DNA of 64,000 nucleotides from Antedon bifida (lineage: Eukaryota; Echinodermata; Crinoidea; Comatulida; Antedonidae), in contig OY727096.1 in NCBI GenBank assembly GCA_963402885.1, positions 8,813,501-8,877,500 of the forward strand. The letters are read 5' to 3'. The position numbers and the translations under genes were made by a program. The notes below the pieces were generated by a model. It searched no databases. It was not told the DNA's origin and saw only the letters and a list, made by a program, of their open reading frames with translations. Of this stretch, positions 34,116 through 47,379 are shown in pieces; position 1 is the stretch's first letter, and each line of letters opens with the position of its first letter.

Positions 34116-37100
34116 CTAGAAAAAAACAGTTTGTAACACAATAAATCTTTCCTTTTGGATTGTTGAGGTGTACAGTATTATTAAGTATTGACCAGGGAGA
34201 TTACTGTAATGTAAACCTAAAAACTACGCCCTACGCTATCTCAAGACGACTTGTAATTGTGTGGATTGAACTCAGAAAGTACCAACGAGTCAAGACATTT
34301 TGTCAAGCCTTGTTGTACGATGTTGTTTGAGTTGAAATTGTTTGTTTTTTGGATGATTTCTACCGATAATAAATATCACTGAATCTTGTGGAAACATATG
34401 TCTGTGACTGTGTGCAAAATATGGTTCTGCATAAGTTCATTTCTATAGGTAATACTAAATAGTGCAAAAAAATGTGCACTAAGGGCAGAATTCTGTTGCA
34501 ATGTCTCACAAATAAAAATACATTTTTATTTATAATACTCTTTATTACTCCCGATCATGATACAGTGCATTATTCTATGGAAATGATACAGAATTATTCT
34601 CTATACTACTACTACTAGCTAGAGCAAGACTATGCTTATATACACTAACCTGCCTTGCTAGCATACCCCATCCCCCACTACTACTACTTTTCTACTAGGC
34701 TAGGCCTAGCTACAGTTATTATCAATTCAATCCAACATACATGCAGCAATGATGATGGATTACATTTTTTGTTCTCGAATTAAAAAAAACACTACAGTTA
34801 CACACTACGGCACACGTTCGTAGCGTAGGCCTACATAACAGCAATATTATTGTCTATTATGGTTTTTATTGTCGGAATCAATAGCCAAGTGACAGAGTTT
34901 ATTGACTGTCATTACAATTATCCTAGCTAGGCCTAGGCCCAGTCAATGAAAATCAAAAATAGGGTAGGGCCTTCGATGTTATCGGTCTCCAACGCCTTTT
35001 CAACGGCGAGAGCACTCATCTTCAATGTAATGAATAATGATCATCACTCTCACAGTCACAGCATGAACTAAAAAACTCGTCTTTCGACATAATTGAATGT
35101 ATTGATGTTAACTCATCCTAGTGTAATTAAGCATATCAACAAATCAGAAATATATATTAACCTTAGTTATTTCCGCAAATCTTATTTCACAAAACCAAAA
35201 CCATGTAAAGAATTATAATAACAAACTTTAGATACCACTTCAGAATATTTCATACGCACATTCCGGATTTTGCAACCAAAAACACCCTAATAAAAATAGC
35301 GGAAGTAAGTCACGCGCCCTCTATTTCATATTACTGGTTCCCGTCGTCGATATGTACGAGAGGTCCGGAGACAGATCGTGCAACTTTACAATTGTATAAT
35401 GATATGATCCTACTGGTGTGATCTTTAATTTTGTTCGTATTGTAATGAGTTCAAGTTAATAATATTAGATTTAAAAAAGCTTATTCTTATCTAGTTATTT
35501 TGTCACCTTTCCCCTTGGACCAAACGCATATCTAACAGAAGAGCGATTCACATTGGTTATCCGAGGTTTTCTTGATAAAATCGGTGAAAGTCGACTAAGT
35601 TCCTTACTTCCTTCAACACCCATTATAATTTCTGTATAAATACAAGATATAACTAGTCATTTATTATTTAAGTAATCTATTGTGTGTCAATCGGTCGGTA
35701 TACTCAATTGTGACTGCCCAGGCTGCAACCCGTCCGTCAGGAATCCGGCGGGACCACGGATTCGCCCCGCTACCTCCGTCAGTAGTCGATGTGTATCATA
35801 AGTGAGTCAGCCTGTCAGTTAGTCAACCACTGAGAGTAGAGAGACTTCCAGTTAAAAGTTAGACTCCCGGTTAGACTGTATAGAATGTCGTTACTAGTTC
35901 CGCCAGTCAGTCAATTGTGTCAAAAATTGTCACAATTTAAAAGCATTATATATATTATATATATAATGTCCCAATTGAACAGAGATGGTTTTTCTACTAC
36001 CGTAACTTAGAAGTAGCCTAATATATAGTAAAATAGATTCCCCGTATATGACCTACCGTTAGATATTGTGTGTAAATTGTTGTAGGCCTACCAACCGCCG
36101 CTTCGTCACTGAAAAGTGGTTTCGAATCTGAAAATCGGATCACATTTTTTCCGATAATGTCAGAATTGAAACTATGACTGGTGATCGGTGATTATCGGAT
36201 GTCCGACAAGGCACTCCAAGGCAGTTCCTCATAACGTCACTTGGTGAAAAAAACAATAGGATGGTCTTACTGTATACCGGTATTGTGGCCAGTATCAAAT
36301 CCATGGCTAGGTAAACATTGCCAGTAAAAAAACGTTAATGACAATCCATTTGTGTACGTTGCTATAGAATATTGTTGTTAAATTGTTATTATTAATTTAT
36401 AAAAAAAAATCATTCCATGAAGTGAGTATGAACCTTGACAAGCCTTCAATAATAACATGACAGAGACCAACCAACAATTGAGTTATAATTGTTATATCTC
36501 CATGAACCAACATTTAGGCATATCAGTGTGGTATCTGTGGTTTGAAATGTATAGAATTATAGACGATGGATGATTTAGCCTATACCTGGAAAAGGGGAAA
36601 GAGAGAGAGAATGCGAGTGGGGTATATGGGTGAGTTGCGAAATTGGACCATAAAATAATTTTCACTTTTACTTTTTTTATTAATTAAATTAATTTCATTT
36701 TTCTTTGATACATATCATAATCTTTAGAAAACCAGGTTTACCTTTTTTTAAATTGGCCAAAAAAAAATGTTTTTAAAAAAATAAAAAATGGTAGTATCAA
36801 CCTACCGTTGTTGTAAGACCTACTGTTGTAAGAATTACAGATGTAGCAGCAGGCCTACCGTTGTAAGCCTACTACAGATGTAGCAGCAGGCCTACTCTTG
36901 TAAGCTTGCTACTGAATGTTGTTTAACCGTGGTATAGGTTACGCAACTTGTGGCTGTTTATTCTTTTCAAACAACCTCTGTACACTGCAGTGTTGAAGTG
37001 CACATGAACACTTTAATAGGGTACCGTATACCTCTACCTAGTACCGCACTGAAGTGTCAATGATTGCAGTTTTAGTAAGCTTATTTATATAGAGAAATTA

Positions 37101-37520
37101 TTTAAATCACACGGTAACAGTGTCATAATGTCATTTCGGATACAATATTTTAGTTTATTTTGTTTGTATTGAAGTGCCGCCTATCTCTTAACAATGTACC
37201 GAAATTGAAATAAACCTTTATAATGCGGAAATAAAATTATATTTTTTTAATTAGGAAAAAAAATAAGATTCACATTAATATTTATGATGATAACTTCCTG
37301 GAAGGATATTCACTAACGTGATCTAAAAAAATAATATAGTATAGGCCTACATACGTACAATAGTCCACCGTAATATATGATCGGTAATGATATGAGGGCC
37401 GGATTAATTACTATGTATCATATCTATATCATTTCTTGATTCTTGATCTTTTTTCCTCTTTTTACTTCCTGCAGCGGAAGTTGCAAGCCATGATTTATTT
37501 TTTTAAAGTAGGCCTAAATT
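34116..37520. other. Upstream region of LRRFIP; candidate promoter, no gene
   Basis: The LRRFIP 5' UTR exon should lie here. Sequence near 35260-35310 (minus-strand ACTTCCGC, an ETS-type site) is GC-richer than its surroundings and is a candidate start region, but I could not fix a donor. A short repeat of GTAGCAGCAGGCCTAC with TTGTAAGC, about 40 bp, occurs at 36805-36905. TAGGCCTA palindromes cluster at 34690-34930. Confidence 0.3.
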
Positions 37521-37521
37521 A

Positions 37522-37850
37522 AAGATATATGGAAAAAATACAATACAATTTGTTTTGTTGAATGTGTCATTTTAATGTCACATAATAGTTATCCACTTTG
37601 ATCAATAATTGAATCGAAAAAAAAAACATTATTTACCTGAAAAAACTGTAATTTAAAGCAAAAAATAGTCAATTGGCTGCCAGCCAATGGGTTTTTGGTT
37701 GAATTTTTTTGAATTTTGATATAAAGTGAAAATGTTATTTTGTTTTCGTTTTTTTTTCTACGAAAGTGATTAACTTTATTAAAACTACAAAATAACATCA
37801 AAGTCTGATTTAATTAATCTTTATTTTTCATGTTTTTGGGGACAATACAT
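37522..37850. mobile_element. MITE family 1, copy E
   Basis: Contains ATTTTAATGTCACATAATAG, TTATCCACTTTGATC, GGCTGCCAGCCAAT and the right end GGGGACAATACAT. The outermost bases at both ends are degraded. Confidence 0.6.
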
Positions 37851-38084
37851 AAACAAGGATTAGGGGTAGTCAAATCTATCGAACAGCTTGCTAGCTAAAA
37901 ATGTTCACATACATTAATTAAAATACAGGTGCATTGTCTCGTGTATGTTGCATCTTTATCGTTTCAAATTAATTAATTCATTTCAATATATCACCGGGAG
38001 GTTTAGACTGAAAGTAGAATAATAGGCCTACTAAATAAAATAGAAATTCGTTTATCCTTTTAACATCATCCTTAAAAGTTAAAA

Positions 38085-40025
38085 AAAAAACAGGGTTTTT
38101 TGTTTCGTTTTATTACCTAACACTCCAATGGGGTACCAATGTTTTACCAAGAATACCGCACCAAAGTACCAGGCAATTCTACGTACGTTTAGTAGTTGTA
38201 TTTATCCACAGTAAATGTTAAATTTACATGAATTTGGTGTCATACTGTTTTTCAATATACGAATAACTTGGTTTAAAATTAAAGATACAGACGTTTGGTT
38301 AGGCATGTGTTAATCCTTATAATAATAATAATAATAATTATATAAACATTAGGTTTAATGTTAAGAAAAATGTAAAGTAAACTATTGATTTTATTCCATA
38401 AGAATTTTTAAAAAAGTACATGAATATTAATGAGATTTGTATTATTACTCAACACACGTCATAAATTAAAATAAGTTCTGTAAATTCCCAAATCGCCGGA
38501 TGTTACGTTGAAAACACAAAACGATTAATTTGTATGTTCGTGTAGTAGTCTTCCATATAGTCGTACTGTGGCTTAAAAGTCATCATACTCAACGATATAT
38601 AGGGAGCTGAGAAAGACAAATCATTTAAAATTATAGCAACCTTTTCAATAGTCCCTCACCGACTCTTATTCTTAATCGCTGTGTTGCATTGATAAATAAA
38701 GTGAGAATGTACGGACGGAAGAACCGATTCAAACTACCAAATTATAGAACTTTTACTTTGAAAAAATTATCTGATCCAGCCAAGAAAAAAAAATCTGTAT
38801 TCATTTGTTTTTGTAAGATGAAAATAGGGAAGTTGAACCTTCATTTGTGTTTTGTTCCACGTACGAACACGTATACAAGGGGTACCAATGTTTTACCAAG
38901 AGTACCGCACCAAAGTGTCAGGCAAGAACAAAAAAAAAAATAGAAATAAAAGTTCATCACATGGCATTGTCGTCTGATTTTGTCCTTGTCATTCATTCCT
39001 TAATCTGATGATAAAGTATAAGACAAGCAGATGGGGATCAAGTCCATTGCTTAACAAATTTCCGGATTTGGAGGAGGGGTGCACTCTATTAAGGGGACAC
39101 TTTTCTGTGAAACGAGGGGAAATACGTAAAACTCTCGGCCATCCCATTTACGAGGACACCCATAAGAAGGACGTGGACACATTTGGTTGTGCCAACTGGT
39201 TGATTGAATCCCTATTATTTAAGGGAACAAACATTTTTGGCATCACAGAAAAAAAGGACCAACATATAATTATATCCATTTAGATTGTTTATATGGATCT
39301 TGATATTAATTATCTTTGCTTTGTTCAATGCATGCCCATTGATGATAGGACACTCCGCATTCAGTTGGATCTTGATATTAATTATTCTTGCTTTGTTCAA
39401 TGCATGCCCATTGATGATAGGACACTCCGCATTCAGTTTAACCTTTCAGTTTTTTATAGCAGAATTTTGTCAAGTTTTGTATCATGACCATTTGAAGAGA
39501 AATTCATGTATTTTCGATCGTCATGATTTCTGTAGTACACACATTTGATGTATGTACAATTAACCAGATATGAAATTTAAAATTCATGCCTGTACCTGAA
39601 CATTAAAACTAAATAATATTCGTTTCACTTGGAACATTATCCTTTAAAAAAGAAAGAAAAAAACGGGTGTTTATTGTTTCGTTTTACCCACACTCCAATG
39701 GGGTACCAATGTTTTACCAAGAGTACGGCACCAGAGTGCGGGCAATTCTATGAATGTTTAATGATTGTATTTATCCAGAGCAAATGTTTCATTTGCATGC
39801 ATTTGGTGTCATCTGATAAAATATATTTCAATAGGCCTACATTCACTTTTTTTTAAAGATGTGTATAAGTGGTCTGGGTTATTATTCTCTAAAATTATGT
39901 GAAGACGTCAGAAAGTTAAAATAAAATTCTGTAAATTCCAAGATCGGCGGATGTTACGCCTTGGAAATCCAAATCCATACAGTCGTACTGTCGCTTAAAA
40001 GTCGACAATACTCAACGATATATAG
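38085..40025. repeat. Diverged segmental duplication (about 38085-38600 and 39645-40025, fragment at 38877-38925)
   Basis: GGGGTACCAATGTTTTACCA then AGAGTACCGCACC occurs at about 38140, 38880 and 39705. After the first and third, TTGTATTTATCCA, ATTTGGTGTCAT, CGGATGTTACG, TAGTCGTACTG and CTCAACGATATATAG follow in the same order. The two long copies have diverged by substitutions and small gaps. No coding content is conserved. Confidence 0.7.
39295..39438 (+). repeat. 72-bp tandem duplication (2 copies)
   Basis: GGATCTTGATATTAATTATC starts at 39295 and again (one indel-free substitution or so) at 39367. The unit carries GCATGCCCATTGATGATAGG. Near-identity implies a recent event. Confidence 0.9.
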
Positions 40026-42000
40026 ATAGAAATTGCTCCTTATTTCACGGTTGCTCTCTATGCTTCGACATACTAGCTCAAAAACATTTTAATAACTGAG
40101 GATGTATACGACCCTACTATTACTAAATTGTCTGACTCCAACATACTAGCTTGACTTAATGGATGGTGCTAAAATTTATACTTTTTACTCGAGGTACCCG
40201 AGTCTAGGACTCGCTCATCTTCTCCTCTTCCATTTCCTCCATCTGGACACTATTGAGCCAACTTTCAAGTCTTACCAGTTCCTTACGCGTCGTCTGACGG
40301 CTCTGAAACATGGCATGCATATACTAGGGTAATAAGTGAACAAAGCTATAGAGAGAAAATGTTCGTACTTCAACCGGATGCAGAATTATGACGTCATAAA
40401 CAGGGTAACAATCGAAAAAATTGCGATTTATAAAGTACTACTCCTCCCTTATTTGTTGTAGTATTGAGCTGGGATTTGGCATTGGTATACTACAGGGACA
40501 TGTCCTCAAAGCTATAGAGCCGGATTTTTTAATTTCAAACCGGATGCAGCCATATGACGTCTCGAAGATGGTACCTTGGTGCCAAACGATTTTCGTCGTA
40601 ATATAGCCGTGTTTGGTGTCATTTCAAAGGTCTTGACTTGGAGAATAAGAATAATATACAGTAAACACCTATTTATGATTTTGTGACGTCACTTCTGCTC
40701 CCGGAAATAGCAAAAAATCACCTTGAGATTTCATAATTTACAGTAATTATGCCATTTCCGGTTATGTGACGTAACTTTTCGGAATATAGCCGTATTTGGT
40801 AGCGAGGTTATTGATGTGTATGTGACGTTACATCCCGTCTTACGGCTTCTTTTGCTGTACCCTGAGTATCGCACATTCGTGCGCGCTTGTTTGTTTTGTT
40901 TTTTAGCCGCTGTTTGGAGCAAGAAGACTAAAAGATGATTGTGGAGAAATATAGTAGTATAGATCATATAGTATTTATTTTAACATAAAATGTAGTTTGT
41001 GACGTTATATTAGGTCGATAAAAACGTAGGTCGTAGGGCTTTAACACATCGTTACAGTAATAAACTCACTTATTTTAAACTTGAAATAATGTGTTAGCTA
41101 TATTATTTATAGACAAAATTTAAAATTTCTAGAAAATGGTCTAATGAATGTAGAAACTATATGTACAGCTGTACTAAGTATAAAAAAGGCTCTCCGTCGA
41201 TACCAACCACAATGGTATTTATAAGTTCTCGAAATTTGACCTTTGACCTCATTTTGATCACATGACATATGTAATTGCGATTATCTCTGTTGCTATGCAT
41301 TTTGGGGTATGGGTGTAATGGAAATAAATGATTAAATTATCATTTTTGTTAAAGTTAGTTCGCCATCTTGAAAATTAAAATGGCGGCCACTTGCCATGGT
41401 CGAGAAAATGGCACCAAAGTTTTTCTAGTTCAGCGGAAAATTCTGAGTCAGAAAAACATTGGTGCCGACAATTAACATCAAAAGCCTACAAGTGCCTTTT
41501 TTTGACATAAGCTTCTGGACTATAACACATTATTTTGTATTTTATATCTTTTCAGATAATGATGGGATGATGTAATCATGCAATACAATTGTTTTTAAAA
41601 ATAAAAAAGTACCATTAACTGTACACAAATAATTGAATGCGATATATTTTATTATACAAAATAAATTAATAAATGTATGAACTTTTATAAAATACGGATA
41701 TCTTGGTGTTTATATTGTTATTTCCAACCATTACGGGTCATGTCTAAGATGCCCGATTGTCGTCTTATGGGATAACTAATCTTTCGCTGCTTGATTTTGG
41801 TTGTTTAATCATGGACCTGTAATTCTATGCTAAAAAACGCCCACATTCGACTGAAAATGATATATGAATCTTTTCGGTTGTAGTAACGTCGTGACGTGAC
41901 ATGACATCGGTAGGTGTCTAAAGATACGTTCTATCTCAAACGTAGGCATACGTAATGAATATTTCAAAGACCAATTAAAACATATTATATATCATTATAC
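40026..42000. other. Noncoding, repeat-derived sequence with CRE-like sites
   Basis: No exon seen. Holds a TGACGTCA at about 40683 and related TGACGT half sites at 40389, 40556 and 40766, in a stretch where CCGGATGCAG and ATATAGCCGT recur, suggesting an old internal duplication. AGGTCAAAGGTCA (reverse complement of 41239-41253) is a direct repeat with 1-nt spacing. Confidence 0.3.
41410..41466. repeat. Inverted repeat, GGCACCAAAGTTTTTCT arms
   Basis: GGCACCAAAGTTTTTCTAGT pairs with the inverse ending AGAAAAACATTGGTGCC. The arms continue through CAGCGGAAAATT / CTGAGTC with mismatches. It could form a hairpin or mark a transposon end; no second copy was found. Confidence 0.6.
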
Positions 42001-42463
42001 CTGTTTTACACTAGGCGATTTTTTTCGCAGGTAAAAAATCGCAATACTGTTTCTCTACTAACAGATTTTTATTTCCATGGTGTGTTTGCTGAGCTTTAAT
42101 AAGCATTAGTGTTCATGAAGGCATGACAACTCATCCATTGAGCTCTGATTGGTTGCGAAATTTGTCGCGCGCTTCGCAAAAATTAGAAACTACCAGACTG
42201 CTTGCATACCTGAATGAATGGATAAAATGATTAACATCACGATTTACACGCCGAAGAATTTGATCGAGGGCCACTTTCCGACACAATATTTTTCGTGACT
42301 TTTTAATCTTGGAATACACATTTAATTTGGATGATGTATTTGGCAATACATTCGAAGTTAAAATGGCATGTAACAAACTTGGTTGAAGATAACGTAGAAA
42401 GTAAAATTGACAATATTGTAGTTCACATATTAATAATAACACATTTTTTATTTGTATAAACAC
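42000..42463 (-). mobile_element. Possible DNA-transposon fragment with a 110-codon open frame
   Basis: The left edge has a small hairpin (GCGATTTTTT...AAAAAATCGC) after TTTTACACTAG, similar to ends of some inverted-repeat transposons. The open frame at 42131-42463 on the minus strand is rich in Arg/Lys and has no domain I recognise. Kept as a weak call only. Confidence 0.25.
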
Positions 42464-42708
42464 CTTGTAATGATCATTGTATATATTACATACATATTAT
42501 ACTGTAAGTAAACGAACTTGACTTGTGTTATGTAAAACACCAAAACATTTTAATGATATCAATTAATGCTATTAGTATTTGACATTTTTGTATAATTATT
42601 GCAGTCAAACAAAATACTATAAAAGAAAAAACAAAGTTCATGTTAAACGTTATTTAAAATGTGTTAAAATGATTAAATGTTTAAAAAAAAGTATAAGTAA
42701 AACCCTTA

Positions 42709-42800
42709 AAGGTATTGTCCTCCTGAAAACAATTTATTTGTTTATTTTTTGTTGTTGAATATGTCTGTAATGATGAAAAACTGTAATCTAAAGGTTAAAA
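42709..42800. mobile_element. MITE family 1, copy F (partial)
   Basis: AAGGTATTGTCCTCCTGAAA, then TTGTTGAATATGTC, resembles the left half of family 1. The right end could not be found. Confidence 0.4.
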
Positions 42801-43309
42801 CTGATCATTCATAAAACATCACCATGAGACCATTGCATTTATCTTCAAATTATGAAAAAGTAGAGTGTCTGATTAAAGTCCTTTGTAACGTACATTGTTT
42901 GAGTTTTGAGTTTATCATCGATAATTGTAACAAGGTATTGATGTCTCTGTTAACCTATCTCTACCGTTTCATTCTTAACAACTGGCTGTGGGTGTTTTTA
43001 AAATTCAATTATGATTTCATTAGTTTAATTAACATTCAATTCAACTTTAAGTGATTTTTTAAACGATCGACATTATCAAAGTAGACATGCAAAATAAAAA
43101 TGTGTACTTGTATATAAAACATTCGTAGTTTTATATATGATGCTCAGCAGTTGCGCATGCGTATACGCGGAAATAATTAGGACGTGAAACTCTATTGAAA
43201 CACAGAAAAATAGCAACAACTATTATTTTACTAAAAACCTTTTTCACATGATATCCAGTTAAAACAGTAATAATTTTTAGTTATAATATTGATAAAATCA
43301 GGGAATAGT

Positions 43310-43525
43310 GAAATTTACTTTTCTATTATAAAATTCAGTTAAAAAATGATAAAATTCAGTTAAACACTGATAAAAATTCAGTTAAACCAGTGATACAATT
43401 TAGTTAATCCAGTTAAAACAGTAATAGATTTCAGTTGTAATATTGATAAAACAGTGATAAAATTCAGTTAAATCAGTGATAAAATTCAGTTAAAACAGTG
43501 ATAAAATTCAGTTGAAACAGTGCTG
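43310..43525 (+). repeat. Tandem repeat, GATAAAATTCAGTTAAAACAGT (about 22 bp)
   Basis: About nine diverged units of GATAAAATTCAGTTAAA(AC)AGT, with some units truncated or altered (ATAGATTTCAGTTGTAAT). Noncoding. Confidence 0.8.
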
Positions 43526-43998
43526 GAAATATAAATTTGATAACATTGCAAAAAATGATCTAAGGTAGGTTAGCGATTCTGTTTAATAGTGAAAACCACT
43601 AGTTCTGATCAAAAGTGATTTGAACGTAATATTAATAAAAGCATTCCGACATAAAACCATACTTGTCTTTATAATGAGGAGAAAACACATATTATTTACA
43701 TTGATAAATAGTATCCATAATCATGATATCATAATCATTATACTGTAGAGTGTAAAACCAAGTTTCTTATTCTTTTTTCAAAATACGAACATAATGTATG
43801 CTTAGTCTATTAGGCCTATCTATCTGTCTACTATCTTTGTTGTTAAATTACTAAAGATTTAAACAAGATTGTTATCATGTTAAACGGTTATTCTTTCCAT
43901 CTTCCATAAGAAATATCTATCTAAATCTAAAAACATCGCTGTCATGTATATGTCCTATATAATTGAACCACGTGCGTTGATTACTAAGATATAAATTA

Positions 43999-44255
43999 AA
44001 GGAAATGATGAAAGAATGGGAAAAGAAGAGAAAGAAAGAAATAAATGAAAGAAAACAAATAAATTGAAATAATGAAAGAAGAGAAAGTAATGAAAGAAAG
44101 AAAAAGGGAAAGAATAAAGAGTATAAAAAAGAAAGAAAACAGAAAGAAAGAAAATAACGAAAGAAAAAAAAATAATGAAAGAAAGGAAAATAATGAAAGA
44201 AAAGAATGAAAGGGACAACAAAATAAAAATATGGAAGAAAGAGAAAGAAAGATCT
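43999..44255 (+). repeat. Polypurine GAAA-type simple repeat
   Basis: About 257 bp composed almost wholly of A and G on the plus strand, mostly GAAA and GAAAGAAA. Minus-strand open frames rich in Phe/Ser/Leu here are artefacts of the composition. A long purine tract can form triplex DNA. Confidence 0.92.
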
Positions 44256-44483
44256 TGTCTCATCCAAAGTGATTTGTCTCGTTATTCAGATGAGGGATTA
44301 AGCACAAACTTACAGAATGCAAACTTTCTTTCGATTCTTTCTTAGACCACAGCCTAATTATCTTTTGTTTGGATATACAATACTCTATACTTTACTGAAA
44401 ACATCGCAAAAAAAGTAAAACAGAATAAACACATTTGTTTTGGTTTTCTGTGCTTCCATGGTAATAATCATCTTGTCTTTTGT

Positions 44484-44607
44484 AGTCGCGTGCAACGCGA
44501 CTCTACAGCTCACTATGTCGGTCGGTTGGTCGGTCGGTCGGTAAACACTAACTTGAGCAGTCTCAGTCCCACTAACTTGGCGTCTGCAGCCATGTATATG
44601 GCCTTGT
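44484..44607 (+). repeat. CGGT-containing repeat element, short copy
   Basis: Starts with the hairpin GTCGCGTGCAACGCGAC, then TCTACAGCTCACTATGTCGG and a (CGGT)n tract, then GTAAACACTAACTTGAG, ending GCAGCCATGTATATGGCCTT. The same ends bracket a longer copy at 59374-60118. TTTA repeats follow at 44815-44860. Confidence 0.6.
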
Positions 44608-45499
44608 TGTGCTTTACTGTTTTCTTTTGTTTCTGTGTGTTAAATCAAATATCAATCAGATCCCAATGTATTTCTTAGCTTGTTTGCCGTCACATTTATT
44701 TTTTTTTAGGGAGATTTTGTTTTGTTACTTCTTGGGTTTTGCCTCTTTATTATTTATATTTAAATTTGTATTTTTGCTTATATTGAAAGAGAAAAAAAAA
44801 GAAGAAAGAAAATAAATTTATTTATTTATTCTATTTGTATTTATTTATTTATTCAAAATCTAATTTTTTCAAGGAGTCGGTTTTTGCTTGCTAGAAATCA
44901 TGGTGATGATGCTGTCCACTGCAGCGTCGAATCAACTTTGTTTAACCTTTGTAACTGTCATGTCAGGAATGAAATCAGACATTTGATGATTAGATGGCAA
45001 AATCAGCTAATCGTCAGGAAACAGTGTACTTCTATTACATTGAATCTTACAATTATATTATATAGTTGTTAAAAGTAATTATTCAAATTATCCAAACTAA
45101 CCAACTACGTTAAAATGACTCTCCTGGAAATTGTCAGGTAAAACGTTCCAAAAATATAATAATAAAAAAAAGCATAGGTCTGAAAACTCACCTCTTGTGT
45201 CGAAGATCTTGTAGGTTCTTTGATGGATCATCGTGGATCGAAACTTCCATCTTAGTGAATCTGCTTGTAACAGTTGATATTTGACACTGGGATTTCTTTT
45301 GTATATATGTCTTGGCTACCGTTAATAAAATAAAATGTCAGGCGTGAATAAACTTTATCTATATTTGTTTTCAGTGATGAAGATTATTTCTAGGTTTGCC
45401 TTTAGATGTTATGCTTTAGATCTATCTATCTTGTGATTTTTGCATAGAAACATAGAAAATAAGTATGTTCTTTCATTATTCCTTTTCTGAACCATGGTT

Positions 45500-45690
45500 T
45501 GTCTTTCGATAAGGTTCTTGGACACTTTGTTGTCAGTTTCTTGGATATGGGTTTTTCATGAGAGGATGTTGCCAATGGTAACGCCAGGAAATCTAATAGT
45601 CTTTACTGGTGGCATTTCATGATTGCCAATAAAGATTTTAAGTGGTGAATTGTGGGGTTCCAAAAAGTAGCTATACATTTGTTATGTTTG
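45500..45690 (-). pseudogene. LINE reverse-transcriptase fragment
   Basis: On the minus strand, PPVKTIRFPGVTIGN is followed after an in-frame stop by KTHIQETDNKVSKN. This matches the segment after the catalytic core in CR1/L2-type LINE reverse transcriptases (..KYLGVTIDNxLxW..HI..ISNKVSKN..). It is interrupted by stops and frameshifts. Confidence 0.6.
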
Positions 45691-45734
45691 TTAGCAGCAA
45701 ACTACTGGGACAAGGTGATTTATTTTTTTTATTT

Positions 45735-46590
45735 TTTTTTATTTCAATTTATTTATAGAGGGTAACCTTTCCAGCTGAACCCGCAGGCCAGCTGATATTC
45801 AGGGGCCCTCTTAAAAATGACAAAATATATAAAACTATACTTAACTAATACGAATCTACTATATACATTTAAATCTAAAACAATTATATAAAAAAATAAT
45901 TATCAAAAAAAAAAAAATTCAATTAGACAATTACGATAAAATGTGTTTTTTAAAATTAAATTTAAACGAGTTAATATTGGTACATTCTTTTAAAACAGAA
46001 GGTAATACATTATATATATATAATGTATTACCTATATATACTTATATATAAAATACTAGCAGAATAAATAAAAGAGCGCCGGAAACATTCCAATTTAACT
46101 TTGGGTACCAGTAAGTCTCCCCTGGAAGCAGCCCTAGTCCTCATAGAGTGTATCGGAACAGTGGAAAATCGTTGGGTGATGTATCGAGGGGCAATATTGT
46201 TCATAGCTTTAAAAGCTAGGCGGCCTACCTGGTACTGCACCCTCTGTGACACATTCATGATGTGATAACATTGGTATTGTGTCAAAAAGTGTTTTAATAT
46301 TTTTGTTAGCATGAACAGCTGTAGTATCATCTGCATAAATAAAATATTAAGCAAGTTTGGGGTTCGGTGGACATCATTGTGTAAATGGTGGACAGAAGTA
46401 GGCCAAGTAAGGAGCCTTGGGGGTCGCCACAGGTGATAGGACAAGCATTGGAAATAGAGTTATATCTAGTGCATTGGGAGTGGTTAGTGAGATGGCTTTT
46501 AAAAAGGTTTAATGCGGGTCCTCGAATTACATGAGATAATTTTAAAATGAATGAACAAACAAAAATATCGTGGACATTATCTTGCACACA
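45735..46590 (-). mobile_element. LINE 3' remnant (CR1/L2-like RT, C-terminal domain and 3' tail)
   Basis: On the minus strand, around 46430-46540, CGDPQGSLLGLLLS corresponds to the V-P-Q-G-S-x-L-G-P-L-L-F block of LINE reverse transcriptases. Further on, RVQYQVGRLAFKAMNNIAPR and LLVPKVKLECFRRSF match the usual C-terminal segment after the RT. The catalytic FADD region lies near a frame break (DDTTAV). The 3' tail contains GAGGGCCCCTGAATATCAGC and TTACCCTCTATAAATAAATT before A-rich repeats. Dead by frameshifts and stops. A 32-bp palindrome sits at 46001-46032. Confidence 0.75.
46001..46032. repeat. Perfect 32-bp palindrome
   Basis: Half site GGTAATACATTATATA followed directly by its exact reverse complement, with no loop. 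It lies next to the LINE C-terminal remnant. Confidence 0.95.
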
Positions 46591-46885
46591 AAATATGTAT
46601 ACAAGAAAAACATATTAAATGTCGTAATAGATGGATTTGCCTACAGAGCTAAACCAAGGACTTTATAGTTGTAACGTAGTGACAAGAAAGGTCACAATAT
46701 TATTTGGAAATAAATACATCATATGAAATGGTAATCAACTTGCACCAATATTTAATTATGTTCCAATTGTCTGTTTTCAAAAATAATGATGATTGGTTAA
46801 GTAATGTCTGATTGTACATGTATATTCCCATTACTAAAATACATTCTATAATCCCACAATACATGCACTTTATATTCTTACTCTC

Positions 46886-47256
46886 ATAATGTTAACAAAT
46901 ATTAATTTCAAACAAGAATACACATCCAACATCGTACGCGTATTACAATACAGTACATTATATGTACGGTATTATTCGTTTAGTAGGTTTACTATGCGTT
47001 TTCAATGACTTTTTATTTTAGCCTTGGAGAGTATTACCTTTTTATTATATTGTATTAAACTTTATATATTAATTAGGCCTATTATAAATTGTACCGCATT
47101 ATTGTTTATGGTTCAATTTGATATTGCTATCGTTAATTACTTAAATAATATATATAAAAATATTAATCAAAAAGAAATACCCAAAAATGTTAGACGTGTA
47201 GGAATGTACAATTTATATTAAAGAAACACGAGTTCTTGTTAAGACTTATAGCCTAT
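46886..47256. repeat. Duplicated block, copy 1 (partner at 49268-49815)
   Basis: CATAATGTTAACAAATATTA through GTTAAGACTTATAGCCTAT recurs at 49268-49815 in the same order. The partner carries an extra stretch of about 180 bp near 49485-49675. Sequences such as CATCGTACGCGTATTA and GCCTTGGAGAGTATTACC are identical in both. Confidence 0.85.
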
Positions 47257-47379
47257 ATTTATTGGTGGACATCTTGGATTGCAAAAATTGCAACATCTTT
47301 TTTTTTTTACTTTACAACTTAGAGAAACTAAATCAGTTGGAATTTTGCTTTTAACAAAAAATGACACACAATTACATAC

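Noticed and set aside
42131..42463. 110-codon minus-strand open frame as a host gene
   Set aside because: Sequence context looks like a transposon fragment and no conserved motif could be recognised; kept only as a low-confidence mobile-element call.
43917..44267. Phe/Leu/Ser-rich minus-strand open frames that look like membrane proteins
   Set aside because: Direct read-through of a GAAA polypurine tract.
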